A stretch of DNA of 64,000 nt, taken from positions 6,076,001 through 6,140,000 of the forward strand of contig NZ_CP097289.1 of NCBI RefSeq assembly GCF_023498005.1, written 5' to 3'. Below the pieces are notes generated by a model, which saw nothing but the letters and a program-made list of their open reading frames with translations, was not told the DNA's origin and ran no database searches. How positions within the stretch are numbered: the first letter of the stretch is position 1; each line of letters begins with the position of its first letter. The position numbers and the translations under genes are program-made. The DNA is from Streptomyces durmitorensis (lineage in GTDB: Bacteria > Actinomycetota > Actinomycetes > Streptomycetales > Streptomycetaceae). This document shows, piece by piece, positions 1 to 10,123 of this stretch.

Positions 1-1770
1 GGCATCTTCGGGCACGGAAATGTGGCGGGCATCGGCCAGGCACTCGTCGAGTACGGCGACGCCATGCCCTTCCACCAGGGCCGCAACGAACAGGCCATGG
101 TGCACGCCGCCGTCGGGTACGCCCGCCAGTCGGGCCGCCTGTCCACGCACGCCGTCACCACCTCCATCGGCCCCGGCGCGACCAACCTCGTCACCGGCGC
201 CGCGCTCGCGACGATCAACCACCTGCCGGTGCTCCTGCTGCCCGGCGACACCTTCGCGACCCGCCCCGCCGACCCGGTGCTCCAGCAGCTCGAAGTCCCC
301 TACGCAGGCGACGTGTCGGTCAACGACTGTCTGCGCCCGGTGTCGAAGTACTTCGACCGGATCACCCGGCCCGAGGCCCTGATCCCGGCCGCGCTCGCCG
401 CGATGCGCGTGCTCACCGACCCGGCGGACACCGGCGCCGTCACGCTCGCGCTTCCGCAGGACGTGCAGGCGGAGGCCTTCGACTGGCCGGAGGAGTTCTT
501 CGCGGAGAGGGTGTGGGGCGTACGCCGTCAGGCGCCCGATCCGCGCGAACTGGCCGCCGCCGCGCGGGCCGTGCGCGAGGCGCGGCGCCCGCTGATCGTC
601 GCGGGCGGCGGGGTCCACCACAGCGCGGCCGAGGACGCGCTGCGGGACCTCGCGGACGCGACCGGGATCCCCGTCGCCTCCACCCAGGCCGGCAAGGGGT
701 CCCTGCGGTTCGACCACCCGGCTGACGTCGGCGGCATCGGGCACACGGGCACGGCCACCGCCGACGAACTCGCCTGCACCGCCGACCTGGTGATCGGTGT
801 CGGCACCCGCTACAGCGACTTCACCACCGCGTCCGGCACGCTCTTCGCGGCGCCGGACGTCCGCTTCCTGAACCTCAACATCACCGCGTTCGACGGCCAC
901 AAGATGGCGGGCGCGCCCCTGGTCGCGGACGCGCGGGCGGGCCTCGAAGCCCTGACCGGCGCCCTGGAGGGGTGGCGCGTGCCGCCCGCGTACGTCGCCG
1001 AGTACACCGAGGACAAGGTGCGCTGGGAGCAGCGCGTCGACGCGGCGTACGCGGCCGACGAGCCCGACGTACGGCCCACGCAGCTCCAAGTCCTCGGCCT
1101 GCTCGATGAGTTGGTCACCGACGAGGACGTGGTCATCAACGCGGCCGGATCGCTCCCCGGAGATCTCCACAAGCTGTGGAGGGCCCGCTCGCCCCGGCAG
1201 TACCACGTCGAGTACGGCTACTCCTGCATGGGATACGAGATCCCCGCCTCGATCGGCGTCGCGCTGGCGGCACCGGACCGGCCCGTCTGGGCGCTGGTGG
1301 GCGACGGGACGTATCTGATGATGCCCACCGAGATCGTCACGGCGGTCCAGGAGAACATCCCGGTCAAGGTCGTGATCCTGCAGAACCACGGGTACGCGTC
1401 CATCGGCGGGCTCTCCGAGTCCGTGGGCGGCGAGCGGTTCGGCACCGCCTACCGCTTCCGGGAGCCGGACGGGACGTACACGGGCGCCCCGCTGCCCGTC
1501 GATCTCGCGGCCAACGCGGCCTCCCTGGGGATGCACGTGATCCGCGCCAAAACAGTCGTTGACCTGCGCGATGCCCTCGCCGAGGCGCGGGCGGCCGACC
1601 GCCCCACATGTGTCTACGTGGAGACGGAAACGGCAGACACAGTGTCGCCCCCGCCCCCGGCGCAGGCGTGGTGGGATGTGCCCGTGGCCGAGACCGCGGA
1701 CCGACCGTCGGCGATCAAGGCCAGGAAAGAGTACGACCGGCACGTCTCAGCCCGACGCCGCCACCTGTGA
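1..1770 (+). CDS. iolD: 3D-(3,5/4)-trihydroxycyclohexane-1,2-dione acylhydrolase, 5'-truncated by window edge
   Basis: This ThDP-dependent enzyme of the inositol pathway opens the ring of trihydroxycyclohexane-dione to 5-deoxy-glucuronate. The frame is open from base 1, so the true start and roughly the first 40 residues lie upstream. The 589 visible residues begin with GIFGHGNVAGIGQAL, typical of the N-terminal pyrimidine-binding domain of ThDP enzymes. A central nucleotide-like domain follows, then a C-terminal pyrophosphate domain with GDGTYLMM and QNHGYASIGG, the GDG...N cofactor signature. MmsA starts 17 bp after the stop on the same strand, so both probably belong to an inositol operon that continues upstream. 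The family assignment is firm; the substrate is inferred from family and context. Confidence 0.9.
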   Translation, partial: GIFGHGNVAGIGQALVEYGDAMPFHQGRNEQAMVHAAVGYARQSGRLSTHAVTTSIGPGATNLVTGAALATINHLPVLLLPGDTFATRPADPVLQQLEVPYAGDVSVNDCLRPVSKYFDRITRPEALIPAALAAMRVLTDPADTGAVTLALPQDVQAEAFDWPEEFFAERVWGVRRQAPDPRELAAAARAVREARRPLIVAGGGVHHSAAEDALRDLADATGIPVASTQAGKGSLRFDHPADVGGIGHTGTATADELACTADLVIGVGTRYSDFTTASGTLFAAPDVRFLNLNITAFDGHKMAGAPLVADARAGLEALTGALEGWRVPPAYVAEYTEDKVRWEQRVDAAYAADEPDVRPTQLQVLGLLDELVTDEDVVINAAGSLPGDLHKLWRARSPRQYHVEYGYSCMGYEIPASIGVALAAPDRPVWALVGDGTYLMMPTEIVTAVQENIPVKVVILQNHGYASIGGLSESVGGERFGTAYRFREPDGTYTGAPLPVDLAANAASLGMHVIRAKTVVDLRDALAEARAADRPTCVYVETETADTVSPPPPAQAWWDVPVAETADRPSAIKARKEYDRHVSARRRHL

Positions 1771-1787
1771 GAGTAGGGATGCTTGTC

Positions 1788-3290
<1,503 letters not shown>

Positions 3291-3300
3291 GAGCGGCTGC

Positions 3301-3336
3301 ACGCCGGGCGGGCTGGAAATCCAGCCCGTCCGGCGT
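3301..3336 (+). terminator. Hairpin terminator within a dispersed Streptomyces intergenic repeat
   Basis: Arms at 3301-3316 and 3321-3336 pair over 16 positions, with one G.T wobble, around an AAAT loop. It starts 10 bases after the mmsA stop. No U-tract follows, as is common for streptomycete terminators. Bases 3323-3344 recur exactly, inverted, at 11940-11961, so the hairpin is part of a repeated element. Confidence 0.7.
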
Positions 3337-3353
3337 TTGAGGACATCTTGTTC

Positions 3354-3388
3354 GGGGCCTGCCTGGGGCAGTGCCCCAGGCAGGCCCC
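3354..3388. repeat. Perfect 35-nt inverted repeat
   Basis: Two 17-nt arms (3354-3370 and 3372-3388, beginning GGGGCCTGCCTGGGGCA) are perfect reverse complements around a single G at 3371. It follows the mmsA terminator hairpin by 17 bases. It may be a second, bidirectional terminator or a cruciform-forming intergenic repeat. The rest of the gap up to 3546 shows no gene. Confidence 0.75.
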
Positions 3389-3546
3389 GCGCCGGAGCGG
3401 GTTTTCGGGAAGGGGCGGGGTCGGGGAGAATTCCCGGCCGTACCGCAGCCGTCGTACGCAGGCCCCTTCTCCTACTCCCCAGGGATGTAAGCGGGTTCAA
3501 CCCACCGGCTGCCCCGGTTGTCAGCCCTCGCCCGTACGGTTGACGC

Positions 3547-6201
3547 ATGGATCTACGACTGCCCAAGCTGCCCAAGCGCAGACTGCTCGCCGCGGTGGCC
3601 GCCGTCGCGCTGCTCGCGGGCGCGGGCACCTGGACGGCGGTGGCCTCGGACGACGGGCCCGCCGTGCACCGCGAGGACCGCATGATGCGGATGCCGGGCG
3701 CGGGCGGCGCGAAGATCGACACTTCGTACTTCACCGCGGGCGACCCGACGGCGAAGCGCCCCGCCGTCCTCATCGGCCACGGCTTCGGCGGCAGCAAGGA
3801 CGACCTGACCGCCCAGGCCGAGGGCCTGGCCGAGAAGGGGTACGCGGTCCTGACCTGGTCCGCCCGCGGCTTCGGCAAGTCCACCGGCAAGATCGGGCTC
3901 AACGACCCCAAGGGCGAGGTCAACGACGCCACGCACCTGATCGACTGGCTGGCCAAGCGCCCCGAGGTGCAGCTGGACAAGAAGGGCGACCCCCGCGTCG
4001 GCATGACCGGAGCCTCGTACGGCGGGGCGATCTCCCTCCTCACCGCCGGGTACGACCAGCGCGTGGACTCCGTCGCCACCCAGATCACGTACTGGAACCT
4101 CAGCGACGCCCTCTTCCCGAACGGCGTGTTCAAGAAGCTCTGGGCCGGCCTGTTCATCAACACCGGCGGCGGCTGCGAGCGGTTCGAGAAGCGGCTCTGT
4201 GAGATGTACAACCGCGTCGCGGTGAACGGCAAGCCGGACGCCGAGGCCCGCAAGCTCCTCGCCGAGCGCAGCCCTCAGGCCGTCGGCGACCGCATCAAGG
4301 TGCCTGCCCTGCTCATGCAGGGCCAGACCGACTCCCTCTTCCCGCTCGGCCAGGCCGACGCCACGGCCAAGGCGATCCGCGCCAACCACGCGCCCGTGTC
4401 CGTCGACTGGATCTCCGGCGGCCACGACGGCGGCGACCGCGAGGTCGGGCGGGTCAACGCCCGCGTCGGGTCATGGTTCGACCGCTACTTGAAGGACGAC
4501 AAGAGCGCGGACACCGGCCCCGCCTTCCGCGTCACGCGCACCGGAGGCATCGACTCCACCGATGGCGCGGCGCAGCTGCGGGGCGCGAGCGGCAACACGT
4601 ACCCCGGCCTGGAGAGCGGGCAGCGGGACATCGCGCTCAGCGGGCGCGAGCCGCAGCGCGTCGAGAACCCCGCGGGCGCCGCGCCGCCCGCCATCTCCGC
4701 GCTCCCGGGCGCGGGCGGCGGCGGGCTCAACCAGCTCTCCTCACTGGGCGTCGGCGTCTCCCTCGACTTCCCCGGCCAGCACGCCGCGTTCCAGTCGGCG
4801 CCGCTCAAGGACGACCTGCGGATCACCGGATCGCCGAAGGTGCGGGTGCACGTCAAGTCCGACAGCGAGGACGCCGTGCTCTTCGGGAAGGTGTACGACG
4901 TGGGGCCCGGCGGCGGCCAGAAGGTGCTGCCCTCGCAGCTCGTCTCGCCGATCCGGGTGGAGGGCGCGAAGGCGGGCAAGGACGTCACCCTCACCCTGCC
5001 CGCCGTCGACCACGACCTTCAGAAGGGCCACCGCCTTCGCCTCGTCCTCGCCTCGACGGACCTGGGCTACGCCTCTCCGGCGCAGCCCGCCACGTACACG
5101 GTGTCCGTGAAGAGCGACCTGTCGGTCCCCACGGCGCCCGGCGTGACGACGGCGGCGACGCCGCTGCCCGCCTGGGTGTGGTGGCTCCCGGCGTCCGGAG
5201 CGGTGATCGCCGTGCTCCTCCTGCTCACCGCGCGGCGGCGGACGGCGGCCCCCGCGCCGGACCCGGAGCTCGCGGAAGTGCCGCTGACGATCACGGACTT
5301 GAGCAAGCGGTACGCCAAGTCGGTGGACCGTTACGCGGTGCGTGACGTCTCCTTCAGCGTCGAGAAGGGGCAGGTGCTCGGTCTCCTGGGCCCGAACGGC
5401 GCGGGCAAGACGACGACCCTGCGCATGCTCATGGGCCTCATCCGCCCCGACGAGGGCGAGATCCGCGTCTTCGGGCAGGCGATCAGGCCCGGCGCCCCGG
5501 TCCTCTCCCGGGTCGGCGCGTTCGTCGAGGGCGCGGGCTTCCTGCCGCACCTCTCGGGCCGCGAGAACCTGGAGCTGTACTGGAAGGCCACCGGCCGCCC
5601 CGCCGAGGACGCCCGCATGGACGAGGCGTTGGAGATCGCCGGGCTCGGCGACGCGCTGGCCCGCGCGGTGCGGACGTACTCGCAGGGCATGCGGCAGCGG
5701 CTCGCGATCGCCCAGGCGATGCTCGGCATGCCGGACCTGCTGATCCTCGACGAACCGACGAACGGCCTGGACCCGCCACAGATCCGCGAGATGCGCGAGG
5801 TGATGATCCGGTATGCCGAGGGCGGCCGCACGGTCATCGTCTCCAGCCATCTCCTGGCCGAGGTCGAGCAGTCCTGCACGCACCTGGTGGTCATGGACCG
5901 CGGCCGGCTGATCCAGGCGGGCCCGGTCTCCGAGATCGTCGGCTCCGGCGACACGCTCCTGGTGGGTCTCGCGGACGACATCGCCGACCCCATGGTCGAC
6001 AAGGTGGCCGCGCTGCCCGGCGTCGCGTCGGCGGTCCGCGCGGACGGCGGCCTCCTGGTGCGCCTCGACGGCACGGACGGCGCGAGCGCCGCACGGCTCC
6101 TTCCCGAACTGGTGCGCCTGGAGCTGCCCGTGGAGTCCATGGGCCCGCACCGCCGCCTTGAGGACGCGTTCTTGACCCTGATCGACGGAGGCACCGCATG
6201 A
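3547..6201 (+). CDS. Alpha/beta hydrolase (CocE/X-Pro-peptidase type) fused to an ABC transporter ATPase
   Basis: This 884-residue fusion has four parts. Residues 10-33 form a hydrophobic N-terminal signal or anchor. Residues about 55-330 are an alpha/beta hydrolase with the nucleophile elbow GASYGG (Ser157) and the oxyanion-region motif GHGFGGS. Residues about 410-530 are a beta-rich domain like the C-terminal domain of CocE/X-Pro dipeptidyl peptidases. After a membrane segment (541-561) comes an ABC ATPase with Walker A GPNGAGKT (615-622), signature SQGMRQR (from 712) and Walker B LLILDEPT (Asp735). The expected topology is hydrolase outside and ATPase inside. The stop overlaps the permease start by 4 bp, so the two are translationally coupled. 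The domain calls are clear; the substrate is unknown. Confidence 0.88.
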   Translation: MDLRLPKLPKRRLLAAVAAVALLAGAGTWTAVASDDGPAVHREDRMMRMPGAGGAKIDTSYFTAGDPTAKRPAVLIGHGFGGSKDDLTAQAEGLAEKGYAVLTWSARGFGKSTGKIGLNDPKGEVNDATHLIDWLAKRPEVQLDKKGDPRVGMTGASYGGAISLLTAGYDQRVDSVATQITYWNLSDALFPNGVFKKLWAGLFINTGGGCERFEKRLCEMYNRVAVNGKPDAEARKLLAERSPQAVGDRIKVPALLMQGQTDSLFPLGQADATAKAIRANHAPVSVDWISGGHDGGDREVGRVNARVGSWFDRYLKDDKSADTGPAFRVTRTGGIDSTDGAAQLRGASGNTYPGLESGQRDIALSGREPQRVENPAGAAPPAISALPGAGGGGLNQLSSLGVGVSLDFPGQHAAFQSAPLKDDLRITGSPKVRVHVKSDSEDAVLFGKVYDVGPGGGQKVLPSQLVSPIRVEGAKAGKDVTLTLPAVDHDLQKGHRLRLVLASTDLGYASPAQPATYTVSVKSDLSVPTAPGVTTAATPLPAWVWWLPASGAVIAVLLLLTARRRTAAPAPDPELAEVPLTITDLSKRYAKSVDRYAVRDVSFSVEKGQVLGLLGPNGAGKTTTLRMLMGLIRPDEGEIRVFGQAIRPGAPVLSRVGAFVEGAGFLPHLSGRENLELYWKATGRPAEDARMDEALEIAGLGDALARAVRTYSQGMRQRLAIAQAMLGMPDLLILDEPTNGLDPPQIREMREVMIRYAEGGRTVIVSSHLLAEVEQSCTHLVVMDRGRLIQAGPVSEIVGSGDTLLVGLADDIADPMVDKVAALPGVASAVRADGGLLVRLDGTDGASAARLLPELVRLELPVESMGPHRRLEDAFLTLIDGGTA

Positions 6202-7088
6202 GCGCCACAGCCACGGAGCGGCCGGGCACGGAGCCGGGCACGGAACGCGCCACGGCCCCCGGATACCGCCCCGGCCGCACGCTGCCGCTGCGCGTCGAGG
6301 CCGTCCGCCAGCTGAAGCGGCGCCGGACCCTTGTCATGGCCGGGGTGATGGGCCTGCTGCCCTTCGTCCTGGTCCTCGCGTTCACCATCGCCGGGTCTCC
6401 GGAGAGCCGCAGCGGCCGGGTGACACTGATGGACACGGCCACGGCGTCGGGCGGCAACTTCGCGGCGACGTGCCTGTTCGTGTCGGCGGGCTTCCTCCTG
6501 GTCATCCCCGTCGCACTGTTCTGCGGGGACACGGTCGCATCGGAGGCGAGCTGGTCGTCCCTGCGCTATCTCCTGGCGGCTCCGGTCCCGCGGGCCCGCC
6601 TCCTGTGGTCGAAGCTGGCCGTGGCGCTCGGCCTCAGCGCGGCGGCCATGGTGCTGCTCCCGCTGATCGCCCTGGCGGTCGGGACCGTGGCGTACGGCTG
6701 GGGCCCGCTCCAGATCCCGACCGGCGGCGCGCTGCCCGCGGGGACGGCGGCGCAGCGCCTGGTGATCGTCGTGGCGTACATCTTCGTCTCCCAACTGGTC
6801 ACGGCGGCGCTCGCGTTCTGGCTCTCGACCAAGACGGACGCACCGCTGGGAGCGGTGGGCGGCGCGGTGGGCCTGACCATCGTCGGCAACGTCCTGGACG
6901 CGGTGACGGCACTGGGCAGCTGGCGCGACTTCCTGCCGGCGCACTGGCAGTTCGCGTGGGCGGACGCGATCCAGCCGAGGATGGAGTGGGGCGGAATGAT
7001 CCAGGGCTCGGCGGTCTCGGTGACGTACGCGCTCGTGCTGTTCGCGTTGGCGTTCAGGGGGTTCGCGCGCAAGGACGTGGTCAGCTGA
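6198..7088 (+). CDS. ABC-2 type transporter permease
   Basis: This 296-residue protein has about six membrane helices. Examples are TLVMAGVMGLLPFVLVLAF near residue 45, FVSAGFLLVIPVALFCG near 95, and a last helix near the C-terminus. The loop CGDTVASEASWSSLRYLLAAP, followed by a charged segment, is characteristic of ABC-2 permeases of the ABC-A exporter type. ATG 6198 overlaps the stop of the upstream hydrolase-ATPase fusion (ATGA), which supplies the nucleotide-binding domain. The pair should form an exporter of unknown substrate, possibly one whose product is processed by the fused extracellular hydrolase. That link is inferred from the gene arrangement. Confidence 0.88.
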   Translation: MSATATERPGTEPGTERATAPGYRPGRTLPLRVEAVRQLKRRRTLVMAGVMGLLPFVLVLAFTIAGSPESRSGRVTLMDTATASGGNFAATCLFVSAGFLLVIPVALFCGDTVASEASWSSLRYLLAAPVPRARLLWSKLAVALGLSAAAMVLLPLIALAVGTVAYGWGPLQIPTGGALPAGTAAQRLVIVVAYIFVSQLVTAALAFWLSTKTDAPLGAVGGAVGLTIVGNVLDAVTALGSWRDFLPAHWQFAWADAIQPRMEWGGMIQGSAVSVTYALVLFALAFRGFARKDVVS

Positions 7089-7182
7089 GGTTCTTGGCGC
7101 GGCACCGGCCGAGGTTCCTGCTGCGGCGTCCGTTGCGCGGCTGCGGGGTTTGAGGCCTATCGCGGTGACGCAACCTCATGGG

Positions 7183-8334
7183 ATGGCGGGTACGAGGAGA
7201 AGGCCCCAGGCCCTGCCCGGACATCGGGTGCGGGAGGTGCCGCGCCCCGCCGAGCACGACTCGGACCGGTCGTGGCTGCTGGGCGTCGGCGTGGCCGTCG
7301 TGAGCGTGACGCTCGTCGTGCTGCTCGTCGTCGTGGCGCCGCGCCATCTGCTGGACTGGGACACTTCCGGAGCCCGTGTCCCGGACCGGGCGAAGGCGAT
7401 CAACGACATACGGGCCACGCTGCTTCAGGGGCTGGCCGGGCTGGCCCTGCTGGTGGGCGCGTTCTTCACCTGGCGGCAGCTGCAGGTGAGCCGCCATGGG
7501 CAGCTCACCGGCCGATTCACCGCCGCGGTCGAGCAGTTGGGCCATTCGAGCGTGGGCGTGCGCATCGGCGCGATCTTCGCGCTGGAGCGAATCGCGGTCG
7601 ACTCCCGGGACGACCGCGGCGCCGTCGTCGAGGTGCTCTGCCTCTTCGCGCAGCGCAACGCGCTCGCCCTGACGCTCGACGCCCGTCCGTCCCCCCGCGC
7701 CATCGCGCACAGCCAAGAAGTCGCCCTGGCACACGCGGGAGAGACCCTGCTGGTCATACGCTCCCCGGACGTGCACGCGGCGGTCACCGTGCTCGGACGC
7801 GCGCCGCGACCCAAAGGTCTTGAACTGCGTCTTCAGCGAGTGGACCTACGGCGCACGATGCTCGATTTCGCGAATCTCGAGGACGCGGACCTGCACTATG
7901 CCGATCTGACGAACGTGCACCTACGGGGTGCCAATCTGAAGCGGGTCGACCTGTCCGGGACGTGGCTGGTCAGAGCCGTACTCATGGACGCCGACCTGCG
8001 GCAGGCCTCCCTGCGGTCCGTACTGCTGTGCTACGCCCGGCTCGACGGCGCCGACCTGCGCGCGACGGACCTCAGCAACGCCGACCTGACGGCGGCGTTC
8101 GTCGAGGGCGCGCGATTTGAGTTGGCCGATCTGCGCGGTGCCGTTCTGACGGACACCGACCTGGCCGAGGCCACGCTCACCGGAGCCGTGGCCGACGACA
8201 CGACGGTCTGGCCCCGCGGATTCGACCCGGCAGCCGCGGGAGTGCTGCCCGCGCACGACGCGCCGCCGCTGCGACCCCTGAGCCTCTTCCCGCAGGACCC
8301 GCCCAGCGGGAGTGCGCGCGGCGTTTCGCCGTAG
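7183..8334 (+). CDS. Membrane-anchored pentapeptide-repeat protein
   Basis: Two hydrophobic segments (about residues 30-53 and 78-97) are followed by a conserved helical region, GRFTAAVEQLGHSSVGVRIG. A C-terminal run of A(D/N)LxX pentapeptides (about residues 220-345, for example DLHYADLTNVHLRGANLKRV) should fold as a right-handed quadrilateral beta-helix. The length is 383 residues from ATG 7183. In-frame GTG 7165 and TTG 7150 are possible alternatives, and no start has a strong ribosome site. The same architecture recurs in the broken gene at 30758-32063, which shares ALERIAVDS/SLERIMRDS and DVHAA-type stretches, so the two are paralogous. Function is unknown; the repeat is taken to be a protein-interaction scaffold. 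Confidence 0.8.
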   Translation: MAGTRRRPQALPGHRVREVPRPAEHDSDRSWLLGVGVAVVSVTLVVLLVVVAPRHLLDWDTSGARVPDRAKAINDIRATLLQGLAGLALLVGAFFTWRQLQVSRHGQLTGRFTAAVEQLGHSSVGVRIGAIFALERIAVDSRDDRGAVVEVLCLFAQRNALALTLDARPSPRAIAHSQEVALAHAGETLLVIRSPDVHAAVTVLGRAPRPKGLELRLQRVDLRRTMLDFANLEDADLHYADLTNVHLRGANLKRVDLSGTWLVRAVLMDADLRQASLRSVLLCYARLDGADLRATDLSNADLTAAFVEGARFELADLRGAVLTDTDLAEATLTGAVADDTTVWPRGFDPAAAGVLPAHDAPPLRPLSLFPQDPPSGSARGVSP

Positions 8335-8428
8335 CCGCATCGAGACTCTTCCGCAACGTCCCCGAGCGAGCGATCGGGCCACCTCGCGCGTCACAGTCAG
8401 GAAAGCCGACGAGCCGAGGGGGACACAC

Positions 8429-10123
8429 ATGGGGACCCGGAAGATACGGCAGGGGTTGCTGGCCGTGGTCATGGCGGGCGGGGTGCTGCTCACCGGGTGC
8501 AGCTCCGGTGCCGGTCAGAACACGGACCGGGCCGTCGACGGCAGCGGCAAGGAACGGCGCGGCACCGCGCCGATGCCCGCGCCGCCCGCCCCCGACGGGC
8601 GGCGGGAGGGCAGTCAACAGGACGGCAAGGAGCGCGACTTCGCGCCGCCCGCGGACTACCTCTCCACCTTCGCCCTGGACGTGGACACCGCCTCCTACGG
8701 CTTCGCCCGCCGCACCCTCGCGGAGGGCAGGCTGCCGGACCCGGCGACCGTACGGCCCGAGGAGTTCGTCAACAGCTTCCGCCAGGACTACCCGCGCCCC
8801 GAGGGCGACGGCTTCTCGGTGAACGTGGACGGTGCCCGCACCGACGAGGACGGCTGGTCCCTGATGCGGGTGGGGCTCGCGACCCGCGCGGACGGCTCCG
8901 ACGGCGAACGCCCGCCCGCCGCCCTCACCTTCGTGATCGACGTCTCCGGTTCGATGGCGGAGCCCGGCCGCCTCGACCTGGTCAAGGAGTCGCTCGGGAT
9001 CATGACCGACAAGCTGCGCGACGACGACTCCATCGCGCTCGTCACCTTCAGCGACAGCGCCGAGACGGTCCTTCCCATGACCCGCCTCGGTGACCACCGC
9101 GGCACGGTGCACTCGGCCATCGACGCCATGGAGCCGACCCAGTCCACCAACCTTGAGGCGGGCATCCGCACGGGGTACGACACGGCGGTGAGCAGCCGGC
9201 GCGACGGCTCGACCAACCGCGTCGTGCTCCTCTCCGACGCGCTCGCCAACACCGGCGAGACCAGCGCCGACGGCATCCTGGAGCGCATCTCCGACGCCCG
9301 CCGCGAGCACGGCATCACCCTCTTCGGGGTGGGCGTAGGCAGCGACTACGGGGACGCGCTGATGGAGCGCCTCGCCGACAAGGGCGACGGCCACACCACG
9401 TACGTGTCGGACAGCGAGGAGGCGCGGAAGGTCTTCTGCGAGCAGCTTCCGGCCAACATCGAGCTGCGCGCCCGCGACGCCAAGGCGCAGGTCGCCTTCG
9501 ACCCGCAGACCGTCAAGCAGTTCCGGCTCATCGGGTACGAGAACCGCGAGGTCGCCGACGACGACTTCCGCGACGACAGCGTGGACGGCGGCGAGGTCGG
9601 GCCGGGACACACCGTGACCGCGCTGTATGCCGTACGGATGAGGCCCGGCGCCAGCGGGCACGTGGCGACCGCCGGCGTCCGCTGGCTCGACCCCGACAGC
9701 CGCGACCCGCACGAGGAGTCGAACGAGATCGAGTCGGGCGACCTGGACGGCGGCCTGTGGGACGCGGGCCGCGGGCTGCGGACCGCGGCGGTCGCGGCGT
9801 ACTTCGCGGACGCGCTGCGGCAGGGGACCTACGCGCAGAGCGAGCCCGGCGACCCGGCGGTGCGGCCCGGCACGGGCACGACGGGCAACGCCCCCGATCC
9901 GATGTCCACCTCCACCACCTCCAGCGGGTCCACCGGCTGGCAGCCCCTCCCCGGCGCGCCCTCGCTGGCCGATCTGGCAAGGAGCGCCGAGGAGTTGTCG
10001 TCGGGCGATGACACGTCCCTGCGCGACCTCGCGACCGCCGTCCGGCAGGCGGACCGCCTGACCGGCGGATACGGGGACGGCGGAGGCGGGGGAGAGGACG
10101 AGGGCGAGATCAGGACGGGCTGA
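8429..10123 (+). CDS. YfbK-like von Willebrand factor A lipoprotein
   Basis: A 564-residue secreted lipoprotein. It has a short signal peptide with lipobox LLTGC (Cys near residue 24), a Gly/Pro/Asp-rich linker, and an N-terminal motif DYLSTFALDVDTASYGFARR typical of the YfbK family. The vWA domain has MIDAS residues DVSGS at 171-175, and a YfbK-type C-terminal domain follows. ATG 8429 is preceded by a GAGGGGGA ribosome site. The 3' end overlaps the convergent glycosyltransferase gene by 14 bp (10110-10123). The family is usually described as surface vWA proteins of unknown role; metal-dependent ligand binding outside the membrane is inferred. Confidence 0.88.
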   Translation: MGTRKIRQGLLAVVMAGGVLLTGCSSGAGQNTDRAVDGSGKERRGTAPMPAPPAPDGRREGSQQDGKERDFAPPADYLSTFALDVDTASYGFARRTLAEGRLPDPATVRPEEFVNSFRQDYPRPEGDGFSVNVDGARTDEDGWSLMRVGLATRADGSDGERPPAALTFVIDVSGSMAEPGRLDLVKESLGIMTDKLRDDDSIALVTFSDSAETVLPMTRLGDHRGTVHSAIDAMEPTQSTNLEAGIRTGYDTAVSSRRDGSTNRVVLLSDALANTGETSADGILERISDARREHGITLFGVGVGSDYGDALMERLADKGDGHTTYVSDSEEARKVFCEQLPANIELRARDAKAQVAFDPQTVKQFRLIGYENREVADDDFRDDSVDGGEVGPGHTVTALYAVRMRPGASGHVATAGVRWLDPDSRDPHEESNEIESGDLDGGLWDAGRGLRTAAVAAYFADALRQGTYAQSEPGDPAVRPGTGTTGNAPDPMSTSTTSSGSTGWQPLPGAPSLADLARSAEELSSGDDTSLRDLATAVRQADRLTGGYGDGGGGGEDEGEIRTG

